A stretch of 64,000 nucleotides of DNA from Pseudomonas putida (GTDB lineage Bacteria > Pseudomonadota > Gammaproteobacteria > Pseudomonadales > Pseudomonadaceae): assembly GCF_028682455.1 (NCBI RefSeq), contig NZ_JANHLD010000002.1:558001-622000 (forward strand). The letters run 5' to 3'. The stretch's first letter is position 1. Every line of letters begins with the position of its first letter. Under the pieces are notes generated by a model that did not search any database, was not told where the DNA came from, and saw only the letters and a program-made list of their open reading frames with translations. Positions 1 through 8,122 of this stretch are shown here, in pieces. Both the position numbers and the translations under genes were made by a program.

Positions 1-244
1 CAGCCGCCAGTACGTGCACGGCGAAATACTCGCCCTCCATGAACGCCGGCAAGCTCCCTGAGGTCTTGGTCAGACTCCAGAGCACCATGGGCGGCTCCAG
101 AGACACGGAATTGAAGCTACTGGCTGTCAGCCCCACATCCCGGCCTTCGGCATCCTGAGTGGTGACTATGGTAACGCCGGTGGCGAAGGCGCCCAGCGCG
201 TTGCGGAACTGCCGGCTATCAATAACCACATTTGACTGACTCAC
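1..244 (-). CDS. Flavin reductase family protein, 3' part outside window
   Basis: Reading the minus strand from a GTG at 242-244 gives 81 codons that run off the window edge. A GAGGAG ribosome-binding site lies just upstream. The translation contains FRNALGAFATGVTIVTT, GLTASSFNSVSLEPP and AVHVLAA, the N-terminal signature of the FMN-binding flavin reductase (HpaC/DIM6-NTAB) split-barrel family. Such enzymes reduce FMN or FAD with NAD(P)H and supply two-component monooxygenases. It diverges from the nitronate-monooxygenase-like gene across an AT-rich promoter region. The partner oxygenase is not visible here and may lie to the left. The family call is fairly firm; the partner is unknown. Confidence 0.8.
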   Translation of the reverse strand, partial: MSQSNVVIDSRQFRNALGAFATGVTIVTTQDAEGRDVGLTASSFNSVSLEPPMVLWSLTKTSGSLPAFMEGEYFAVHVLAA

Positions 245-297
245 GCTGCTCTCCTCGGTTCACCGCTGTCCGCCCTCTGCAGGCGAACGGTCTAGAA

Positions 298-380
298 AAT
301 CATATTAATTATATATCTATTAATCAAGCTATAAGGTCGTGATCTGGGCTTGTGTATTCATATTAATCATATATACCATA
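298..380. promoter_or_regulatory. AT-rich divergent promoter with cluster operator half-sites
   Basis: The region between the flavin reductase and the next gene is very AT-rich. It has AATCATATTAATTATA at 298-313 and AATCATATATACCATA at 365-380. The second is almost identical to the reverse complement of the site at 34344-34359, upstream of the second nitronate-monooxygenase-family gene. Both resemble the AATCA-N6-TGATT dyad that recurs through the cluster, with one well-kept half. Confidence 0.5.
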
Positions 381-416
381 ATGCACGGATCATCATCACT
401 GAGCAGAGCTATAACA

Positions 417-1529
417 ATGAAGACTCAAGTCTGTGAAATGCTAGGCATCGAATTACCCATCTTCGCCTTCTCCCACTGTCGGGACGTCGTGGCTGAAGTT
501 TCCAAGGCGGGCGGAATGGGGGTATTGGGCGTCAGTGGCTTCTCACCCGAGCAGCTTGAGCAAGAGCTGGCCTGGATTGACGAGCACATCGAAGGTCGTC
601 CCTATGCCGTGGACATCCTCATCCCAAATCGTTACGAGCAATCGGCCGCGCGCCTGCAAACACTGCCGCCACTGCCTGAAGTCAATCAACGCTTTCTTGG
701 CCAGCTCTGTGACGACGCCGGCATGGCTCCCCTACCGGCCGGCGAGTCGCAGCGTATGGTCCAGGAGTATCTGGAACGGCTGCACATGACCCCTGAATCG
801 GCTGAAGAGCTGATTGAAATTTCATTGCGCCACCCGCTGGTGAAACTGGTGGTCAATGCGCTAGGGACACCACCTCGGCACAAGGTCGATGAGCTTCACG
901 CCCGAGGCGTCAAAGTCGGCTCGTTGGTGGGACGCCTGGATCACGCCAAAGCACAAGTTGCAGCAGGTGTGGACATCATCATCGCCCAAGGTAGCGAGGC
1001 CGGCGGGCATACTGGCACGGTCAGTTCGATGGTGCTCTGGCCTCAAGTGGTCGATGCTGTCGCGCCGATTCCGGTATTGGCAGCCGGCGGCATTGGCCGC
1101 GGCAGGCAGATGGCCGCCGCCATGGCCATGGGCGCCGAGGGTGTCTGGTGCGGTTCCATCTGGCTCGGTACCGACAAAAGTGAACTGGCACCTGAAATGA
1201 AGCAGCGGCTGTTTGACGCCCGTTCGGAGGAGGCTATTCAGTCTCGCGTGATGACTGGTAAACCCTGTCGCATGCTGCGTAGCAAACTCACCGAGGCTTT
1301 CGAACAACCCGGTGCGCCCAAGCCTCTACCGATGCCCTTGCAGACTATTTCGGTATACGAAGCGCGCACCCGTATCGAGCGCTCCCATGCCGTGGACTAT
1401 ATGAGCCACCCGGTGGGCCAGATCGTCGGCGACATGCACGGTGAAACCACCGTGAAAGAGATCTTCTACAACATGCTCAGCGAATACTTGGACGCCACTG
1501 ATCGGCTGCAGACTCTGGTCGCCGAATAG
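417..1529 (+). CDS. Nitronate monooxygenase family FMN enzyme (copy 1)
   Basis: A 370-residue TIM-barrel flavoprotein of the 2-nitropropane dioxygenase/nitronate monooxygenase family. The FMN phosphate-binding segment AAGGIGRGRQ is near residue 222, and the glycine-rich AQGSEAGGHTG with the family histidine is near residue 190. The ATG at 417 is chosen because MKTQ...LGI matches the start of the paralogue at 34404; an in-frame start 26 codons earlier would overlap the promoter dyads. Family members oxidise nitronates, but others are NADH:quinone reductases or act on CoA-linked catabolites (IpdC-type in steroid degradation). Inside a beta-oxidation cluster the latter type of role is more likely than nitronate detoxification, which is inference. 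It is followed by a hairpin and the hydratase gene. Confidence 0.8.
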   Translation: MKTQVCEMLGIELPIFAFSHCRDVVAEVSKAGGMGVLGVSGFSPEQLEQELAWIDEHIEGRPYAVDILIPNRYEQSAARLQTLPPLPEVNQRFLGQLCDDAGMAPLPAGESQRMVQEYLERLHMTPESAEELIEISLRHPLVKLVVNALGTPPRHKVDELHARGVKVGSLVGRLDHAKAQVAAGVDIIIAQGSEAGGHTGTVSSMVLWPQVVDAVAPIPVLAAGGIGRGRQMAAAMAMGAEGVWCGSIWLGTDKSELAPEMKQRLFDARSEEAIQSRVMTGKPCRMLRSKLTEAFEQPGAPKPLPMPLQTISVYEARTRIERSHAVDYMSHPVGQIVGDMHGETTVKEIFYNMLSEYLDATDRLQTLVAE

Positions 1530-1543
1530 ACCCACGTGTTTCC

Positions 1544-1583
1544 AAGGGCCCGGTTCGTGTTCCCCACCGCCGGCCCTTTTTTT
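1544..1583 (+). terminator. Intercistronic hairpin with T-run
   Basis: AAGGGCC at 1544-1550 pairs with GGCCCTT ending near 1578, followed by a run of T. It lies between copy 1 of the nitronate-monooxygenase family and the hydratase, so it may attenuate rather than stop transcription. Confidence 0.6.
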
Positions 1584-1600
1584 CAAGTGAGGCTATCACC

Positions 1601-2371
1601 ATGAACGAACAGCACATCCACGCTTTGGCTGCCCGCTTGGTGACGGCCCGCCAGACTCTGACCCCCATAGAACCTCCCAAGGACATGACCAAGGCAGAGG
1701 CCGTCGCCGTCAAGCACCGGTCTTTGCAGCTAGTGACAGCAGGCAATCCGGCGCTCATCCGCGGATACAAAGTGTCTATGTCGATGACCTGGGGTGCGTT
1801 GACTGACGACATGATCATCCAGGGCCCTGCATCGTTGCACCGGGATCGACTATTCGACCCACTGGTGGAGACCGAAGTGGTGTTCTGCCTGGACGACGCC
1901 CTGGATCCGACGGCCACCCTGGAAGAGTTGCTTGGACAATCACATGTTTGCGCAGGGATCGAGATTGCTGATAGCCGATGGGCCGGATGGCAACCGAGCG
2001 CCAGTGAGCAAAACGCTCGTGGCATTCCGAACCGCACCCAGATCGAAGCCGACAACGCCCTGAGCGGTATGTTGGTCCTGGGCGGGCCGTGGATTGCGGC
2101 ACACACGCTGGGTGACTTCGACCTCAACATGGCAGCCTGGCATGAAGGTCGTCGTCTGGCTGAAGGTTCGCTTACTCACATCATGAATCATCCGGGTAAT
2201 GCCGTACTGTGGCTGGCCCGAGAATTGGCGAACAGTGGGTTGTTTCTGGAGTCCGGAACCCTGGTGTCGACGGGTAACCCCTACCGCGATTTGATCACCG
2301 TGCCCAAGCACGGCGGTTTATTCGAAGCCCGGCTTGCCGGGGTTGGCTCGGCCTTCGTGACCTTTGTTTAA
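1601..2371 (+). CDS. 2-keto-4-pentenoate hydratase family protein (MhpD/FAH fold)
   Basis: 256 residues, the usual length for the 2-keto-4-pentenoate hydratase/oxaloacetate-decarboxylase branch of the fumarylacetoacetate hydrolase superfamily. Visible family features are the IRGYKVSM segment near residue 53, the metal-binding VETEVVF motif near residues 88-95 and the C-terminal GNP..DLI segment. These enzymes hydrate 2-hydroxy-alkadienoates made by meta-type ring cleavage. No extradiol dioxygenase is seen in the window, so the true substrate may be another dienoic or enolic acid produced by the cluster. It has a good Shine-Dalgarno (GTGAGG) and lies 70 bp after the preceding gene. Confidence 0.82.
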   Translation: MNEQHIHALAARLVTARQTLTPIEPPKDMTKAEAVAVKHRSLQLVTAGNPALIRGYKVSMSMTWGALTDDMIIQGPASLHRDRLFDPLVETEVVFCLDDALDPTATLEELLGQSHVCAGIEIADSRWAGWQPSASEQNARGIPNRTQIEADNALSGMLVLGGPWIAAHTLGDFDLNMAAWHEGRRLAEGSLTHIMNHPGNAVLWLARELANSGLFLESGTLVSTGNPYRDLITVPKHGGLFEARLAGVGSAFVTFV

Positions 2372-2407
2372 GCCGGCGAGAGCCTGAGCTTGCCGCCAAT
2401 AAATACC

Positions 2408-2423
2408 AATGATATACATGATT
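2408..2423. promoter_or_regulatory. GntR-type operator candidate upstream of alcohol dehydrogenase
   Basis: AATGATATACATGATT matches the cluster consensus AATCA-N6-TGATT with one mismatch. It lies 49 bp before the alcohol dehydrogenase start. Confidence 0.55.
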
Positions 2424-2471
2424 TAGTCACTTCCCAGTATCACCTAGAAAAATAACAAGGAGTAGTGCCAC

Positions 2472-3578
2472 ATGAAAATCCAAGCAGCCCTGGCGTTCGC
2501 AAGCAACGGCCCTCTGACTATCGAATCGGTTGATATCGCGGATCCCGGCCCTCAACAGATTCTGGTGAGAGTGGTAGCCACCGGCCTGTGTCACACCGAC
2601 CTCAACGTATTGGCGAATCCGGCAATGCCCTGGCCAGTACTATTCGGTCATGAAGGGGCCGGTGTGGTGGAAAAGGTTGGCAGTCAGGTGAGCAAAATAG
2701 CTGTAGGCGATCACGTCATCATGACCACATCCTCCTGTGGTAAATGTCCGTCATGTCTGGCCGCTAATCCTTCGTACTGCACCAGCTTCCGCGCCTTGAA
2801 CATGTCCGGCGGGAAGACCTGCGATGGCGGATGCACGCACCAACACGATGCCAAGCCGGTGTTCGCCGGTTTCCTTGGCCAATCTTCGTTTGCCAGCCAC
2901 TCGCTGACCAGCGAACGCAATGTGATTAAAGTCGATGCAGATTTGCCGTTGGAGGTACTTGCGCCCCTGGGCTGCGGTATCCAGACCGGCGCCGGAGCGG
3001 TGTTGAACACCTTGCGACCGCGCGCGGGCTCCAACCTGGTTGTGTTCGGTGCCGGCGGTGTCGGTTTGGCTGCGCTGATGGCGGCGAAGATTGCCGGCTG
3101 CAGACAGCGGATCGTGGTCGATAAAGTGCAAAGCCGCCTCGACCTTGCCCAAGAGCTAGGCGCCACCCATGTGATCAATGCCAGCGACACCGATGCAGTG
3201 GCGGCGATCCATGAAATTACCCGAGGCGGCGCCGATTACAGTGTTGAGGCGACCGGTGTCCCAGTGGTGATGCAACAGGCCATTTCTGCCCTGGGTATTG
3301 GCGGCAATGTGGTGCTGGTGGGCATGGCCGGCGCCCAGGCCAGCGTCACGTTCAACCCCATCGAAGTGCAAAGCAAGAACATCAAGATCCAGGGCAGCAT
3401 CATGGCCGGAGTCGACGGTGTGCCGGACCTGTTCATTCCCGAACTGATCGGCTATTGGAAGGACGGACTGCTTCCCGTTGAGAAGCTGATTCGGTTCTAC
3501 CCATTCGATCAGATCAACCAAGCGATCCACGATGCCCATGACGGCAGCGCGATCAAACCTGTCCTGCGCCTGCCTTGA
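2472..3578 (+). CDS. Zinc-dependent aryl/allylic alcohol dehydrogenase (GeoA/XylB-like)
   Basis: A 368-residue medium-chain dehydrogenase. Catalytic zinc ligands are C40 (GLCHTDL) and H60-E61 (FGHEG). The structural zinc loop has C89, C92, C95 and C103. A Rossmann motif FGAGGVGL is near residue 195. The segment GFLGQSSFASH followed by APLGCGIQTGAGA is typical of benzyl alcohol and geraniol dehydrogenases, including GeoA of Castellaniella. The expected reaction is NAD-dependent oxidation of a primary allylic or aryl alcohol to the aldehyde. The neighbouring aldehyde dehydrogenase begins 10 bp after its stop, so the pair would take an alcohol to an acid. An operator-like dyad precedes it. The exact alcohol is inferred, not shown. 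Confidence 0.85.
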   Translation: MKIQAALAFASNGPLTIESVDIADPGPQQILVRVVATGLCHTDLNVLANPAMPWPVLFGHEGAGVVEKVGSQVSKIAVGDHVIMTTSSCGKCPSCLAANPSYCTSFRALNMSGGKTCDGGCTHQHDAKPVFAGFLGQSSFASHSLTSERNVIKVDADLPLEVLAPLGCGIQTGAGAVLNTLRPRAGSNLVVFGAGGVGLAALMAAKIAGCRQRIVVDKVQSRLDLAQELGATHVINASDTDAVAAIHEITRGGADYSVEATGVPVVMQQAISALGIGGNVVLVGMAGAQASVTFNPIEVQSKNIKIQGSIMAGVDGVPDLFIPELIGYWKDGLLPVEKLIRFYPFDQINQAIHDAHDGSAIKPVLRLP

Positions 3579-3588
3579 GGAAGAAGCC

Positions 3589-4929
3589 ATGTCCGTTGAA
3601 AACAATAATCATCGCATCGAACGGCTGTTCGCCCTTCAACGCGCCACCCGTGTGGCGCGCAAACAGGAAAGCGCCGACGTCCGTGGGGCCAAGCTTGCGA
3701 AATTGAAAGACGCCATCGTGGCGCGCATCCCGCAAATCGAACAAGCCCTGTATGAAGACCTTCGCAAGGCTCCCAACGGCGGCAAAGGCGGCGAAATCGC
3801 CTCGGTGTTGGGTGAGCTGGCGACGGCCATTGGCCAACTGGAGCAATGGATGGCACCTAAGCCCGTTGCGCAGTCGTCTTACCTGCCCAACACTGCCGCG
3901 CACATCCAGTATGAGCCACGCGGCGTCATACTGCTGCTCGGCGCCTGGAACTTTCCTTTTGCCCTGGTCATGGCGCCGCTGGTGGCGATCGTTGCCGCCG
4001 GCAACAGTGCCATCGTAAAGCCTAATGAACTTCAGCCTGCGACGAGCGCAGTGATCGCCGAGCTGATCGGCTCGGTGTTTGACGAACAAGACGTCGCTGT
4101 GGTCGAAGGCGGCATCGAAGTCGCAGAAGCGTTGCAAGAACTGCCATTCGACCACGTGTTCTTTACCGGCAGTCCGGCAGTAGGCAAACGTGTAATGGCT
4201 GCCGCCGCGCGGCATCTGACTACAGTGACACTGGAGCTAGGCGGCAAATGCCCGGCCATTCTCGACAGTGCGTACGACCTGCATGAAGCCGCCGCTAAAG
4301 TAGTCGGTGGCCGCTTCAACAACGCCGGCCAACTGTGCCTGTCAGTGGACCACGTATGGGTGCCCCACTCGCTTCATGAAGAGTTCTGCCGATTGTTGGC
4401 CGAAACCATCGAGAAGATGTTTTACGTCAACGGCGAACTGAGCCTCGAGCGCCTGCCGCGCATCGTTAACACGCGCAACTTCGAACGGGTGCTGGGCTAT
4501 GTCGAGGACGCTTGTCAGCGTGGTGCGCGGGTGTTGCGCGGTGGCCAATCCGAACGAGAAAGCCTGACCATCCACCCGACGTTGCTCGACAACGTGCCGT
4601 TGGATGCTCGCATCATGCAGGAGGAGATCTTTGGTCCACTGCTGCCGGTGCTGGCCTATGACAACTTGGACGAGGTACTCACGCAGATCGATCGCACGGG
4701 GAAGCCGCTAGGCATGTACATCTTCAGCCATGACCAGGCGTTCATCGACCAGGTCCTGTTGCAGACCTCCTCCGGCGGTGTCACGGTCAACCATGTGATG
4801 ATGCACTTCGTTGAGAAGAACCTGCCATTCGGCGGCGTGAACGGGAGTGGCATGGGTCGCTATCACGGGCACGCTGGCTTCCTCGAATTGTCAAATGCCC
4901 GCTCGGTATTGGTCCAGCAGAGCGCCTAA
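3589..4929 (+). CDS. Aldehyde dehydrogenase, coniferyl-aldehyde dehydrogenase type
   Basis: A 446-residue NAD(P)-dependent aldehyde dehydrogenase of the class-3-like, coniferyl aldehyde dehydrogenase branch. It has the LLGAWNFPF motif near residue 120, catalytic-base E216 in LELGGK and nucleophile C250 in NNAGQLCLS. The ATG at 3589 has GAGGAAGAA upstream and follows the alcohol dehydrogenase stop by 10 bp; an earlier in-frame codon would overlap that gene. It presumably oxidises the aldehyde made by the upstream enzyme. A second, different aldehyde dehydrogenase lies at 11193-12650, so the cluster handles at least two aldehydes or has redundancy. Confidence 0.87.
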   Translation: MSVENNNHRIERLFALQRATRVARKQESADVRGAKLAKLKDAIVARIPQIEQALYEDLRKAPNGGKGGEIASVLGELATAIGQLEQWMAPKPVAQSSYLPNTAAHIQYEPRGVILLLGAWNFPFALVMAPLVAIVAAGNSAIVKPNELQPATSAVIAELIGSVFDEQDVAVVEGGIEVAEALQELPFDHVFFTGSPAVGKRVMAAAARHLTTVTLELGGKCPAILDSAYDLHEAAAKVVGGRFNNAGQLCLSVDHVWVPHSLHEEFCRLLAETIEKMFYVNGELSLERLPRIVNTRNFERVLGYVEDACQRGARVLRGGQSERESLTIHPTLLDNVPLDARIMQEEIFGPLLPVLAYDNLDEVLTQIDRTGKPLGMYIFSHDQAFIDQVLLQTSSGGVTVNHVMMHFVEKNLPFGGVNGSGMGRYHGHAGFLELSNARSVLVQQSA

Positions 4930-4951
4930 ACCTTCTCAAGGACTCCATCAC

Positions 4952-5887
4952 ATGTCTCTTGATCCGCAAATGCAGGGATTGCTGAATGCTTTCGGCGCCC
5001 TGAAGTTACCGCCTTATGAAGAGCTGACCGCTGAAACCTTCAGGGCACTGGCTGACGCCAAGCGTGTCAACCGCGGCCAGGGCGAACCCCTGGCCGAGGT
5101 CAGCGATCGCCAGATTGCTGGCAACGGTTCGGATATCGCCGTGCGGCTCTATCGCCCACACACTAAAGGTGTGCTTCCAGCGCTGGTTTACTTCCACGGT
5201 GGCGGCTTCGTACTGGGCGACTTGGACAGCCACGATAACCTGTGCCGTGCTTTGAGCAACCGGCTTGGCGCCCTGGTCGTGTCGGTGGACTATCGACGCG
5301 CACCGGAGGCCAAGTTTCCGGCGGCGTTCGACGATGCCTGGTCAGCTGTGCAATGGGTAGCCGGACAAGCCTTGGAGCTTTCGATCGACCCGTCGCGACT
5401 GTTGGTGGGTGGTGACAGTGCTGGCGGTAACCTGGCTGCCAACGTCTGCATCAAAGCGCGTGACAGCGGTGGCCCGGCCATCGCGCACCAATTGCTTTTC
5501 TACCCGGTTTGCGACAATGACCTAGGTCGTACCTCCTACCACGAGGTGGGCATTGGTTATTTCCTCGAGACCGACATGATGCGCTGGTTCTGGGAGCAAT
5601 ACCTGACTGCACCACAAGATGCCGACAAACCCTATTGCTGCCCATTAAAGGCTGACGATCTGTACAACTTACCGCCTGCGACGCTAGTGGTGGGTGGTTA
5701 CGACCCGCTCAAAGACGAAGGTCTGGCCTACATCGAACGTTTGCGCTTGTCGGGTGTTCCGGTTCACAGCCTGGTATACCCCGGTGCGATTCATGGCTTC
5801 ATGAGTTACATCGGGATGCTTCAGCTTTCCAACCAAGCCCTGAATGAGACCATTGATGCACTGCAAACAGCGCTGGCTCGCGTTTGA
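4952..5887 (+). CDS. Alpha/beta hydrolase fold-3 (HSL-family) esterase
   Basis: 311 residues. The oxyanion-hole motif HGGGF begins at H82, and the nucleophile elbow GDSAGG has S156. A D near 252 in GYDPLKDEG and an H near 282 in AIHGF complete the triad, as in hormone-sensitive-lipase-type esterases. The ATG at 4952 has AAGGA upstream and lies 22 bp after the aldehyde dehydrogenase. It could hydrolyse an ester or lactone arising from Baeyer-Villiger or acylated intermediates. The substrate is not visible. Same operon as the alcohol and aldehyde dehydrogenases and the following SDR. Confidence 0.85.
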   Translation: MSLDPQMQGLLNAFGALKLPPYEELTAETFRALADAKRVNRGQGEPLAEVSDRQIAGNGSDIAVRLYRPHTKGVLPALVYFHGGGFVLGDLDSHDNLCRALSNRLGALVVSVDYRRAPEAKFPAAFDDAWSAVQWVAGQALELSIDPSRLLVGGDSAGGNLAANVCIKARDSGGPAIAHQLLFYPVCDNDLGRTSYHEVGIGYFLETDMMRWFWEQYLTAPQDADKPYCCPLKADDLYNLPPATLVVGGYDPLKDEGLAYIERLRLSGVPVHSLVYPGAIHGFMSYIGMLQLSNQALNETIDALQTALARV

Positions 5888-5927
5888 GTAACAAGTTCCT
5901 ACCCTAAAAATTCAATAGGACTGTTTC

Positions 5928-6689
5928 ATGGAAATCAAAGGCAAAAATTTTCTGGTAACCGGCGCTGCCTCAGGGCTGGGACTGGCTACCGCCAAACGAC
6001 TGTTGGCTGGTGGCGCGAACGTGCTGCTCAGCGACATCAGCGCGGACATCGGACGCACGGTGGAGGCGCTGGGCCCTAACGCCAAGGGCCTGCAAGGCGA
6101 TATACGCAGTGAGGCCGACATGGGGCAGGCCATCGAGGCTGCCAGCGGGACCTCTGGCCTGCACGGGGTCATCCATTGTGCCGGTGTTGCTGAAACCGAG
6201 TTTCTACTTGATGCCGATGGCAATCCGGCCAATCTTGCTAACTATCAACGAATTGTCGATATCAACCTAGTCGGCACCTTCAACGTTCTTCGTCTGGCTG
6301 CGGCACGGATGCGCAACAATCCGGTTGTCGGTTCCGATAACGAGCGTGGCGTGATCGTGACAGTCGCTTCGGTATGTGCTTTCGATGGCGGCGCGGGTCA
6401 AGTGGGTTATGGTGCTTCCAAGGCTGGTGTGGTGGGCATGACCCTCCCGGCTGCCCGGGAGTTGGGCAACCATGGCATTCGCGTAATGACTGTGGCACCG
6501 GGGCCATTTGCAACCGCCATGCTAGCCGACAAGCCCAGTGATCGCTTGCAGGCCTCTGCCCAGGCGACCCCTTTCCCACGTCGTTTGGGTCAAGCGGAAG
6601 ACTTTGCGCTACTGGCCGAGCAGATCATCGTCAACGTCATGCTCAATGGTGAAACCATTCGGCTCGATGGCGGGATCCGCTTGCGCTAA
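5928..6689 (+). CDS. SDR, 3-hydroxyacyl-CoA dehydrogenase type-2 (HSD17B10)-like
   Basis: 253 residues with the NAD-binding TGAASGLG motif at the N-terminus, the NNAG position read as HCAGVAE, S near 146 and the active-site YGASK near residue 160. The spacing and the segment PFPRRLGQAEDFALL resemble 2-methyl-3-hydroxyacyl-CoA and 17-beta-hydroxysteroid type 10 dehydrogenases. These oxidise branched 3-hydroxyacyl-CoA or cyclic alcohols with NAD. It is the last gene of the rightward unit starting at 2472. Its tail faces the ferredoxin reductase gene 60 bp away. Confidence 0.82.
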   Translation: MEIKGKNFLVTGAASGLGLATAKRLLAGGANVLLSDISADIGRTVEALGPNAKGLQGDIRSEADMGQAIEAASGTSGLHGVIHCAGVAETEFLLDADGNPANLANYQRIVDINLVGTFNVLRLAAARMRNNPVVGSDNERGVIVTVASVCAFDGGAGQVGYGASKAGVVGMTLPAARELGNHGIRVMTVAPGPFATAMLADKPSDRLQASAQATPFPRRLGQAEDFALLAEQIIVNVMLNGETIRLDGGIRLR

Positions 6690-6749
6690 ACACCCGACAG
6701 ATTCTGCGGGCGGCTGGTGCGTGAGCCGTCCCGCATTGCTAGCCGCCGC

Positions 6750-7988
6750 TCAGGCCAACCCTTTCAAACCTACGCACTCATCCGCCAATTGTTCAGCTTG
6801 CACCGGTACACGCTGCTGGATCAGACGCCGAGCCTGCATGAACTCCGCCGGGCGACCCACGCAATCGACAGCAATCAGTTGGCCGCCCTTGAGATAGAAC
6901 GCGCTGAACTGACCGTCGGCGAGCGAGCCACGCAGAACGAATTGGTCATGCCCTTCAGACAGCCCCGCCATTTGTAATTTCAAACCATATTGATCCGACC
7001 AAAACCAGGGCAATGCCTGTAGTTGCTGGTTCTGCCCGCACAAGTTTGCCGCGATGCAGCGTGCGTGCTCATTGGCGTTGGGCACCGACTCTAGGCGCAT
7101 ACGTCGCCCAAAGAAGCCACAGGGGTAATTCGCACAGTCCCCTGCAGCATAAATGTCCGGATCGCTGGTCTTGCAGAAAGCATCCACCCGAATGCCATTT
7201 TCCAGCGCCAGACCTGCCTGCTCAGCCAATTCAGTATTGGGAATCAACCCAACGCCCACAATCACTCGATCGGCAGGGATGACCCGGCCATCAGTCAGCA
7301 CCACTGCGGCAACGTTCTTGCCTAACGCATCGGCCTGGAATCCGACCACCGCGGCGTTGGTGAGCACTTCCACCCCGTGACCGCGATGAAGCTTCTCGTA
7401 GAACTGTGACAGCTGAGGCGCCGTGACCCTGGCCAGTACCCGTTCGGCCTGCTCCAGCACGGTAACAATGTGGCCACACCCTCTGGCTACTGCCGCCACT
7501 TCCAGCCCTACATAGCCGCCTCCGACGATGACAAGTCGTTGCTCCGCCTGCCAGCCGTCTCGAATTGCAAGCACATCCTGCTGAGTACGCAACACCTCAA
7601 CACCTGCAAGCTCCGCCCCCGGCAACGTCAGGCGCCGCGCCCTGCCACCCGTGGCCAGTACCAGCTTGCCATAGCCAAGTCGCTGCCCGCCTTGAAGCTC
7701 TACCTGGTGCAGATCGGGCAATAGCCGAACGACCGTAGTCCCCAGCATGCACTCAATCCGGCCTTGTTCATACGCTGCAGCGGGCCACAGTTGGAGGGAC
7801 TCCAGGGAAACCTCGCCGCGCAGGAACTGCTTGGATAACGGCGGGCGCTGATAGGGCAATACCGGTTCATCGCTGACTAACACAACGCTACCTGCGAAGC
7901 CCTGCTGTCGAAGGGCAAACGCTGTTTGTGCAGCGGCCTGGCCGCCACCGACGATCAGAACGTCGCAGAGCTTGATTGACTTGGACAT
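6750..7988 (-). CDS. Ferredoxin--NAD(P)+ reductase for class I P450
   Basis: A 412-residue two-dinucleotide-binding flavoprotein of the putidaredoxin/terpredoxin reductase type. The FAD motif VGGGQAAAQ is near residue 13, the NAD(P) motif VGGGYVGLEVAA near 155 and the FAD-ribityl motif YAAGDCA near 280. It transfers electrons from NAD(P)H to a 2Fe-2S ferredoxin, here most likely the one at 10645-10965, and then to the P450s. It is divergent from P450 gene 1, and the 134-bp intergenic region holds an operator-like dyad, so both halves of the system are probably co-controlled. Confidence 0.9.
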   Translation of the reverse strand: MSKSIKLCDVLIVGGGQAAAQTAFALRQQGFAGSVVLVSDEPVLPYQRPPLSKQFLRGEVSLESLQLWPAAAYEQGRIECMLGTTVVRLLPDLHQVELQGGQRLGYGKLVLATGGRARRLTLPGAELAGVEVLRTQQDVLAIRDGWQAEQRLVIVGGGYVGLEVAAVARGCGHIVTVLEQAERVLARVTAPQLSQFYEKLHRGHGVEVLTNAAVVGFQADALGKNVAAVVLTDGRVIPADRVIVGVGLIPNTELAEQAGLALENGIRVDAFCKTSDPDIYAAGDCANYPCGFFGRRMRLESVPNANEHARCIAANLCGQNQQLQALPWFWSDQYGLKLQMAGLSEGHDQFVLRGSLADGQFSAFYLKGGQLIAVDCVGRPAEFMQARRLIQQRVPVQAEQLADECVGLKGLA

Positions 7989-8029
7989 CGTTGCGCACCT
8001 TTTTTTGTTGACCTTGTTGCAATCACATT

Positions 8030-8045
8030 AATCATCTATAAGATA
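8030..8045. promoter_or_regulatory. Operator-like dyad between ferredoxin reductase and P450 1
   Basis: AATCATCTATAAGATA contains ATCT-ATA-AGAT and shares ATCATCTATA with the 13500-13513 palindrome read on the minus strand. It could serve a TetR regulator, or be a weak version of the AATCA-N6-TGATT site. Confidence 0.45.
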
Positions 8046-8122
8046 CAAATCAATGGCAGCGACTCAATTGCTGGAACACAACCGCTGATTTGTCTCACCC
8101 ACAACAAGAAGAGGTGTAATTC